This document shows positions 6,538-10,642 of a DNA stretch of 10,642 nt, in pieces; position 1 is the stretch's first letter; every line of letters starts with the position of its first letter. The notes under the pieces were generated by a model, which saw only the letters and a list, made by a program, of their open reading frames with translations, had not been told where the DNA came from and made no database searches. The stretch covers positions 6,559 through 17,200 of the forward strand of contig DGOK01000122.1 of the NCBI GenBank assembly GCA_002389385.1, in the 5' to 3' direction. The DNA comes from Rhodospirillaceae bacterium UBA4468 (GTDB taxonomy: Bacteria > Pseudomonadota > Alphaproteobacteria > Rhodospirillales > Casp-alpha2). A program made the translations under genes and the position numbers.

Positions 6538-7391
6538 CCCGTTGCGAGCAGTGCGACACCACCCATGATGACAAGAGCCCACGACAGACGGCGTTTTAAA
6601 TCACCCTCTCCCAGCCAAATACTGCCCATCAAAACGGTCATGACAACGCTACTTTCCCGAAGCGGTGCGACATAGATCACAGGTGTGAACGTCATCGCAT
6701 AGAGGACCAGAATATAGGCGAGAGGACTAATGATCGCGACGACCAGCACGGCCGTGCAATGGTCTCGCCAGTGTCCTTTGACCAGTTCCATGCGACGTAA
6801 CGCAATAGGGGTCATGATCAATAACCTGATTGATATGGATGCGTAATCAAGGATCAGTGGGGGTATCATTATCACCGCAACGGCATGCGCGTCCAAAACT
6901 GTGTACGCACCGATAAAGACGCCGGTACTGATCCCGAATAAAAGTGATGTCGTGAGATTGCTTGAGCGTTTCTTAAATCCACCCGTTAGATTGATCACGC
7001 CCGCAATAATGATGAAGACGCCAAGGGCAGCTTGAATTGAAATCGCTTCACCAAGAACGATGACAGCGAAAGTGACCGACAATAAGGGGCCCGTCGATCG
7101 GGCTGTTGGATAGACCAGCGATAGATCGCCTCTACGGTATCCTGCTTGTAAGCAAAGAAAGTAGGCAATGTGAAGCAGAGAACTGCCGACGATGAACCCG
7201 ATTTCCACCCAGCCCCACTGCGTTTCTACTGTGGCGAAGACATAAAAAGCTGCAGGGAAATAAAGGATGCAGGTGACGAGGGAGAACAGCCAAATGAGTT
7301 CTGGCCCTCCGTTGATACGTTTGACGTAAAAATTCCAGGTTGCGTGACAAACTGCGGCGGCAAAAACGAGGAGGAAAGCAAAAAGAGTCAT
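6534..7391 (-). CDS. EamA/DMT-family membrane transporter
   Basis: The product is 285 residues from ATG 7391, with about ten hydrophobic helices arranged as two EamA repeats, roughly residues 1-135 and 145-285. The end of the first repeat has the typical ...VTFAVIVLGEAISIQAALGV pattern (here at VLGEAIS) and the second ends with WLGEGDLKRRLSWALVIMGG (motif WLGEGDL), a familiar LGE mark of the drug/metabolite transporter superfamily. It is an inner-membrane permease or exporter of unknown substrate. An in-frame TTG four codons upstream (7403) is possible, but the GGATG sequence sits at the right distance to serve the ATG. The upstream gap holds a palindrome (7420-7433). Its stop TAA shares bases with the MFS stop, so neither gene has room for its own terminator. 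Confidence 0.9.
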   Translation of the reverse strand: MTLFAFLLVFAAAVCHATWNFYVKRINGGPELIWLFSLVTCILYFPAAFYVFATVETQWGWVEIGFIVGSSLLHIAYFLCLQAGYRRGDLSLVYPTARSTGPLLSVTFAVIVLGEAISIQAALGVFIIIAGVINLTGGFKKRSSNLTTSLLFGISTGVFIGAYTVLDAHAVAVIMIPPLILDYASISIRLLIMTPIALRRMELVKGHWRDHCTAVLVVAIISPLAYILVLYAMTFTPVIYVAPLRESSVVMTVLMGSIWLGEGDLKRRLSWALVIMGGVALLATG

Positions 7392-7419
7392 ATGATCATC
7401 CAAGTGTTAGACATTAAGA

Positions 7420-7433
7420 CGTGCGTCAGCACG
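7420..7433. repeat. Palindrome CGTGC-N4-GCACG upstream of the EamA gene
   Basis: Perfect 5-bp arms with a 4-base spacer, 29 bases before the ATG at 7391. The same core palindrome with the same spacer length occurs upstream of yggT (9156-9171). It may be an operator; short arms mean chance cannot be excluded. The rest of 7434-7544 shows nothing recognisable apart from a C-run. Confidence 0.3.
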
Positions 7434-7544
7434 CTCGTCCAACCCCCCTTGGTTTTTGTCCTTTGGGTGTCTGCCTGAATGGCTCATAACGGCGCTCGGA
7501 CCAGACTCAGTTGCCTGACGGAACCCTAGCCGCACTTGGATAAG

Positions 7545-7565
7545 CACTGCCAAGGGTAGGCAGTG
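7545..7565. repeat. 7-bp inverted repeat downstream of folD
   Basis: CACTGCC (7545-7551) and GGCAGTG (7559-7565) form a perfect 7-bp stem with a 7-base loop, 48 bases past the folD stop. It is in the right place for a folD terminator, but no T-run follows on the minus strand, so a rho-independent terminator is only weakly supported. Confidence 0.4.
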
Positions 7566-7612
7566 TCATAAAAATGTAAAGAATAATTCCCGCGAGACGC
7601 CTGACCGAGATA

Positions 7613-8509
7613 TCAGATGTCTGGTGCATCGATCCCATTCTGGCGGCATGCAGCGACCAGCGTGTTCCTAAGCAAGCAGGCAATCGTCATTGGACCGACA
7701 CCGCCCGGCACAGGGGTGATCGCACTGGCAACACTTGACGCTTGAGCGAAATCAACATCGCCAACGAGCTTCTTTTTGCCTTCACCTTTTTCAGGTGCAT
7801 CGACACGGTTGATACCCACATCGATGACCACGGCACCTGGCTTGATCCAATCACCTTTGACCATTTCAGGGCGACCGACGGCTGCGACCAGGATGTCGGC
7901 TTCACGGCAACGGGCCTCTAAATCTTCAGTTCTGGAATGTGCGATGCTGACGGTGCAGCTTTCGTTCAGTAAAAGTGCTGCCATGGGTTTGCCAACGATG
8001 TTGGACCGGCCCAATACCAACGCGCGTTTGCCAGACAATGAGCCAAAATGATCTTTTAGCATCAACAGGCAACCATAAGGCGTGCACGGAACCAGGGCAC
8101 TTTGCCCGGTCCATAAGCGGCCGACGTTGAGTATATGAAAGCCGTCGACATCCTTGTCCGGATCAATCGCCGCCAAGACTTTGCTCTCGTCGATATGTGA
8201 CGGCAGCGGCAATTGAACAAGAATGCCGTTACAGGCCTTATCATCGTTCAATGTCTTAATCATCGATAACAGCGTGGCCTCGGGGGTGTCAGCATCAAGA
8301 CGGTGCGTGACTGATTCCATGCCAGCTTCAACGGTCTGTGTGCCTTTGTTGCGGACATACACCTGGCTCGCAGGATCTTCACCGACCAAAATCACTGTAA
8401 GGTTAGGCTTTAAGCCATGAGCGTCAGTGATCTTGGCAACTTTGGCGCCGACGCGTTCGCGCAAACCTGCGGCGAAAGCTTTTCCATCAATGATTTTAGC
8501 ATCGCTCAT
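7613..8509 (-). CDS. folD: Bifunctional methylene-THF dehydrogenase / methenyl-THF cyclohydrolase
   Basis: FolD interconverts 5,10-methylene-, 5,10-methenyl- and 10-formyl-tetrahydrofolate using NADP, in the cytoplasm, feeding purine and formyl-methionine synthesis. The 298-residue product is full length. The catalytic motif YVRNK has Tyr51 and the active-site Lys55. QLPLP, PDKDVDGFH and PCTPYGCL follow in the catalytic domain. The NADP-binding loop is GRSNIVGKPMA, and the C-terminal signature TPVPGGVGPMT is intact. It starts at ATG 8509 with a GAGGG ribosome binding site nine bases upstream. That site overlaps the final TGA of the DUF167 frame, so folD is the last gene of a yggT-DUF167-folD unit with only 12 bases of spacing. 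Confidence 0.98.
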   Translation of the reverse strand: MSDAKIIDGKAFAAGLRERVGAKVAKITDAHGLKPNLTVILVGEDPASQVYVRNKGTQTVEAGMESVTHRLDADTPEATLLSMIKTLNDDKACNGILVQLPLPSHIDESKVLAAIDPDKDVDGFHILNVGRLWTGQSALVPCTPYGCLLMLKDHFGSLSGKRALVLGRSNIVGKPMAALLLNESCTVSIAHSRTEDLEARCREADILVAAVGRPEMVKGDWIKPGAVVIDVGINRVDAPEKGEGKKKLVGDVDFAQASSVASAITPVPGGVGPMTIACLLRNTLVAACRQNGIDAPDI

Positions 8510-8521
8510 TATTTTTATCCC

Positions 8522-8845
8522 TCACGTTGAATGGTCAATTATCTGCTGAAGAGTGGCTTTAAGATTTTTGCCGTCACCACGAATGAAAAGTGTCTTGTTA
8601 CGCTCTGTCTGTCCCCGAATAACCTGACAATCTGTTTTTCGCAAACGCCACTATTTTGCCAGTAACTTTATGACGGCAGTGTTGGCTTTACCTTTCTCTG
8701 GAACGGCGGTGACTGCGAGCTTAAGTGCGCCGTTTCCTTGTGCATCAGCGACGACGTCGCCAATAGAGTCTCTGGATGCGTCCGGGGTCACGCGAAGTTG
8801 GACCTCAAGTCCTTCTGGAACAACTTTAAAAGGCGTCTCAGCCAA
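8522..8845 (-). pseudogene. DUF167 (YggU-like) gene interrupted by an in-frame TAG
   Basis: The frame encodes a DUF167 protein of about 106 residues, the normal family length. The first half shows EGLEVQLRVTPDASRDSI and AVPEKGKANTAVIKLLAK, the usual TP-x-A-S and G-x-A-N marks. A TAG stop then appears at 8651-8653, codon 65 counting from TTG 8845. Reading past it in the same frame gives WRLRKTDCQVIRGQ and ERNKTLFIRGDGKNL, the expected second half (W-x-[LV]-x-K-S ... G-x-x-x-R-x-K), ending at TGA 8522-8524, just before folD. So one codon, most likely an original GAG or GAA (Glu), has become TAG. Without readthrough the product is a 64-residue fragment. The start is uncertain: TTG 8845 overlaps the yggT stop by eight bases, and an in-frame TTG also exists at 8881. 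The role of the family is not well known. Confidence 0.8.
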
Positions 8846-9137
8846 TGCGAAGTGCAAGACGCGCAATAACGTCTTTGGCAAACCATAGGAGCAAAATCAG
8901 GATAACTGGAGAGATGTCGACGCCCCCAAGGTCCGGCAGCATCGCTCGAATACGGCTGAGCAAAGGCTCCGTCAGGCGTGTCACCACGTCGTAAATCATG
9001 CGCACGAATTGATTGGATAGATTGATCACGTTGAATGTGATGAGCCAGCTCATGATAACACCGATAATGAGCACCCACGTATATAACTCAATGAGGTGAT
9101 AAAGCAGTGCCAGTGCTGGGCCAATAACAACGTCCAT
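8838..9137 (-). CDS. yggT: YggT family integral membrane protein
   Basis: The 99-residue protein has two membrane segments, about residues 4-34 and 73-95, separated by an amphipathic stretch ending in the family mark MLPDLGGVDISP. Alphaproteobacterial members have a single ~100-residue repeat, half the length of the E. coli protein, and this one fits. YggT-family proteins sit in the inner membrane and are linked in different bacteria to osmotic stress, cell division or plastid/cell envelope organisation; the exact role here is unknown. ATG 9137 has a strong ribosome binding site (AAGGA, five bases before). It is first in the yggT-DUF167-folD unit; its stop overlaps the start region of the DUF167 frame. 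Confidence 0.93.
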   Translation of the reverse strand: MDVVIGPALALLYHLIELYTWVLIIGVIMSWLITFNVINLSNQFVRMIYDVVTRLTEPLLSRIRAMLPDLGGVDISPVILILLLWFAKDVIARLALRIG

Positions 9138-9155
9138 GATCGTCCTTTCTTATGC

Positions 9156-9171
9156 GCGTGCACAGGCACGC
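9156..9171. repeat. Palindrome GCGTGC-N4-GCACGC in the yggT leader region
   Basis: Perfect 6-bp arms with a 4-base spacer (ACAG on the plus strand), 19 bases upstream of the yggT ATG and just before its ribosome binding site. It could be an operator or a leader hairpin. Its inner ten arm bases and spacer length match the palindrome at 7420-7433 ahead of the EamA gene. Confidence 0.4.
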
Positions 9172-9296
9172 TGAAATCGAACATAAGGTAGTTGTCCAGC
9201 TTCCGCCACGCAAGTAGGCGAATGACGTTCTCTATCAGTTAAGGGGGTGCCTGCTCGCATACTCGTGATGTGATGTTAGTCGCATCATTTCTGTGA
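9172..9296. promoter_or_regulatory. Divergent intergenic region, yggT (-) / response regulator (+)
   Basis: This gap must contain the start signals for both the yggT-folD unit and the response regulator gene. On the minus strand TTGCGT and TACCTT, 17 bases apart (within 9186-9214), are a weak possible promoter. On the plus strand I see no convincing promoter. Confidence 0.25.
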
Positions 9297-9313
9297 GTGC
9301 CGTATTTTGGCAC
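9297..9313 (+). repeat. Inverted repeat directly before the response regulator ATG
   Basis: GTGCC-gtatttt-GGCAC, ending one base before the ATG at 9315. In RNA it would be a small 5-bp hairpin occupying the place where a ribosome binding site is expected. It could influence translation, or the true start may be the GTG at 9297, in which case it lies inside the coding region. Confidence 0.3.
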
Positions 9314-9314
9314 G

Positions 9315-9698
9315 ATGGCACATATATTACTCGTTGAAGATGATCTGGATTTGCGGGAAATGCTCAAGGCTATTCTTGCCGATGAAGGGCATCATGTCGT
9401 CGATGTTAGTGATGGTCAGGCGGCGCTGGCTGCAATTCGAGGTGGCCAACCAGACTTAATCGTCAGTGATATCATCATGGATGGTATGGAGGGTATCGCG
9501 GCGATTATGGCGTTTCGAAAGCTGCTGCCGGAAACTCCCATCATCGCAATGTCGGGCAACGAGCTTTATTTAAGCAACAGTGAAAAACTTGGTGCGGACT
9601 TGGGATTATTGAAACCGTTCACACGCGCGACTTTTCTGTCTGAAATTAACGCCTTGTTGGATGCTTCTGAACGGCAACTCTTGACGGCAGGTGCCTGA
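9315..9698 (+). CDS. Single-domain (CheY-like) response regulator
   Basis: The 127-residue protein is a complete receiver domain with no output domain. The acidic pocket is Glu8-Asp9-Asp10 (LLVEDD). The phosphorylated residue is Asp52 (VSDIIM). The conserved Ser80 (AMSGN) and Lys100 (LLKPF) are in place, so it should accept phosphate from a histidine kinase. The DIIM-x3-EGI ... SG pattern is common in alphaproteobacterial stand-alone receivers. No kinase gene lies nearby, so its partner and target are unknown. The frame is open from a GTG at 9297, but ATG 9315 gives the family-typical MAHILLVEDD start. Neither has a good ribosome binding site. An inverted repeat (GTGCC 9297-9301, GGCAC 9309-9313) lies right before the ATG. 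The pterin dehydratase gene follows 36 bases later. Confidence 0.92.
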   Translation: MAHILLVEDDLDLREMLKAILADEGHHVVDVSDGQAALAAIRGGQPDLIVSDIIMDGMEGIAAIMAFRKLLPETPIIAMSGNELYLSNSEKLGADLGLLKPFTRATFLSEINALLDASERQLLTAGA

Positions 9699-9734
9699 GT
9701 CCGCACTTTCCTTTCATGATTATGGGAGGGTGAT

Positions 9735-10031
9735 ATGGCAGAAAAGTTGGAAGCCAAAGCGCGGCAAGCTGCGTTGAGTGATTTAAGTAAATGGTCCGAG
9801 GTCGGTGGACGTGATGCGATTAGCCGCATCTATAAGTTTAAAAACTTTAATCAAGCGTTTGGTTTCATGAGTCGTGTCGCGATGAAGGCCGAGAAAATGG
9901 ATCATCATCCCGAGTGGTACAATGTCTACACGACGGTGGATGTGACGCTTGCCACCCACGATGCAGGCGGTGTGACGGCATTGGATATTGAGATGGCCAA
10001 GTTCATGGATAAAGTGGCCGCTTCTATTTAG
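9735..10031 (+). CDS. Pterin-4a-carbinolamine dehydratase
   Basis: This 98-residue cytoplasmic enzyme dehydrates 4a-hydroxytetrahydropterin, allowing the pterin cofactor of aromatic amino acid hydroxylases to be recycled. The full signature is visible: MDHHPEW with catalytic His57 and His58, then VYTTVDVTLATHDAGG with His75, and Asp84 in the last strand. Trp20 matches the conserved N-terminal Trp. Length is normal for bacterial members (often called PhhB or PCD). ATG 9735 has a strong ribosome binding site (GGAGG, about five bases upstream). It probably shares a transcript with the response regulator before it. No phenylalanine hydroxylase gene is in the window, so its link to that pathway or to other pterin use cannot be shown. 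Its stop is four bases from the stop of the convergent protease gene. Confidence 0.95.
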   Translation: MAEKLEAKARQAALSDLSKWSEVGGRDAISRIYKFKNFNQAFGFMSRVAMKAEKMDHHPEWYNVYTTVDVTLATHDAGGVTALDIEMAKFMDKVAASI

Positions 10032-10035
10032 GGGG

Positions 10036-10642
10036 CTATTGCGCTGCGACTTTTTTGCTGAGCGTCTCAAGCATTTTTAGAAATAATGAGCTCGGCACCG
10101 CAAACCCTTTGCCGCCAAGGCGATTCTTTGTGTGGGCAGCGTGCACCGCCGCCAATCGGTATTCTTTTCCATCCGAAAATACGATAGGCGAGCCACTGTC
10201 GCCGGGAACGGCTTGGCACTGATACTCTGCAATTTTGAGGCCTTTGGTAAACCCAAGCATTAGGCATGCAGGATGCGCCGTCAGTACTTGGCCACGGTCA
10301 CCACTGTACCCTGCCTGAGTAAAAACGGTTTTCGCTTTACGGAGCTTCCAGAAAATATCTTCGGTATAAGCGGCAGGGCGGACAATGCCGGTAGTCGGGC
10401 TTGGGTCGTCTTCCAACACGATGAGTGCCCAGTCATAGACAACAGCATGGACCGTTGATTTACGTAACGGATCATGACCGGGTGCGGGATGAATTTCAGC
10501 GGCGACGGAATGGAAAATGTACTCACCGCGGTCCCAGCCTGCGACAAAATGCAAACTCTCTGGGGGCATATACCCGCCCGTATTTCGGTTGATCAGGCAG
10601 TGCGCTGACGTCACGACAATTTTAGGGGCAACGACGGTTGCT
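10036..10642 (-). CDS. Trypsin-like (S1-type) serine protease, N-terminus missing
   Basis: The gene runs off the right edge. The frame is open to base 10641, where it reads ATVVAPKIVVTSAHC, the strand that leads to the catalytic His, so the GTG at 10614 is an internal Val and not a start. The visible 201 residues carry the full triad: His14 in TSAHC (codon 10600-10602), Asp70 in YDWALIVLE and Ser149 in PGDSGSPI. Two cysteines at PAC and YQC before the serine may form a disulfide, which suggests an exported, periplasmic or secreted enzyme; the signal peptide would be outside the window. It resembles the small trypsin/V8-like proteases common in alphaproteobacteria. The substrate is unknown. 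It converges on the pterin dehydratase gene with a four-base gap and no visible terminator. Confidence 0.88.
   Translation of the reverse strand, partial: ATVVAPKIVVTSAHCLINRNTGGYMPPESLHFVAGWDRGEYIFHSVAAEIHPAPGHDPLRKSTVHAVVYDWALIVLEDDPSPTTGIVRPAAYTEDIFWKLRKAKTVFTQAGYSGDRGQVLTAHPACLMLGFTKGLKIAEYQCQAVPGDSGSPIVFSDGKEYRLAAVHAAHTKNRLGGKGFAVPSSLFLKMLETLSKKVAAQ

Noticed and set aside
7545..7565. Rho-independent terminator for folD
   Set aside because: The stem is good but no T-run follows on the transcribed strand, so it is listed only as an inverted repeat.
9309..9320. Sigma-54-like GGCAC...GC sequence before the response regulator
   Set aside because: The spacing between the GG and GC elements is shorter than the -24/-12 promoter requires.
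1..10642. A novel multi-gene defence or mobile system
   Set aside because: No integrase, transposase, phage, toxin-antitoxin pair, CRISPR repeat or RNA gene could be supported; the AAA ATPase is a lone, truncated-by-window gene.

Overview
The window looks like ordinary chromosome from a free-living alphaproteobacterium. GC content is moderate, and the best matches by eye for RlmN, the single-repeat YggT protein, FolD, ArgG and the stand-alone receiver domain are alphaproteobacterial, possibly Rhodospirillales-like. That placement is from memory of family sequences, not from a search. I see no rRNA, tRNA, CRISPR array, insertion sequence or prophage gene. The left edge cuts an AAA ATPase/DUF4143 gene and the right edge cuts a trypsin-like protease gene.

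Layout. 1-1195 (+): 3' part of an AAA_14/DUF4143 ATPase. 1207-5217 is a run of minus-strand genes, read from right to left: rlmN (23S rRNA/tRNA adenine-C2 methyltransferase), a DUF427 protein coupled to it by a 4-base overlap, two small uncharacterised proteins that share a motif, argG (argininosuccinate synthase), and a small two-helix membrane protein. 5314-6537 (+) is an MFS transporter divergent from rlmN. Its stop codon overlaps that of a convergent EamA/DMT-family transporter (6534-7391, -). 7613-9137 (-) is a housekeeping cluster yggT - DUF167 - folD. 9315-10031 (+) holds a CheY-like single-domain response regulator and a pterin-4a-carbinolamine dehydratase. 10036-10642 (-) is the protease.

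How the genes work together. ArgG (arginine synthesis), FolD (one-carbon folate metabolism), RlmN (translation fidelity) and the pterin dehydratase are core metabolism or translation genes. The two transporters, the small membrane protein and the AAA ATPase are more accessory. There is no obvious multi-gene defence or biosynthetic system here.

The most notable observation is the DUF167 gene between yggT and folD. It is interrupted by a single in-frame TAG, yet the reading frame beyond it still encodes the family's conserved C-terminal half right up to folD. This is either a very recent nonsense mutation, a sequencing error or, less likely, readthrough. The second is the conserved M-x5-DLD-x-M-x3-QR-x3-E motif shared by the two adjacent small unknown genes between argG and the DUF427 gene.
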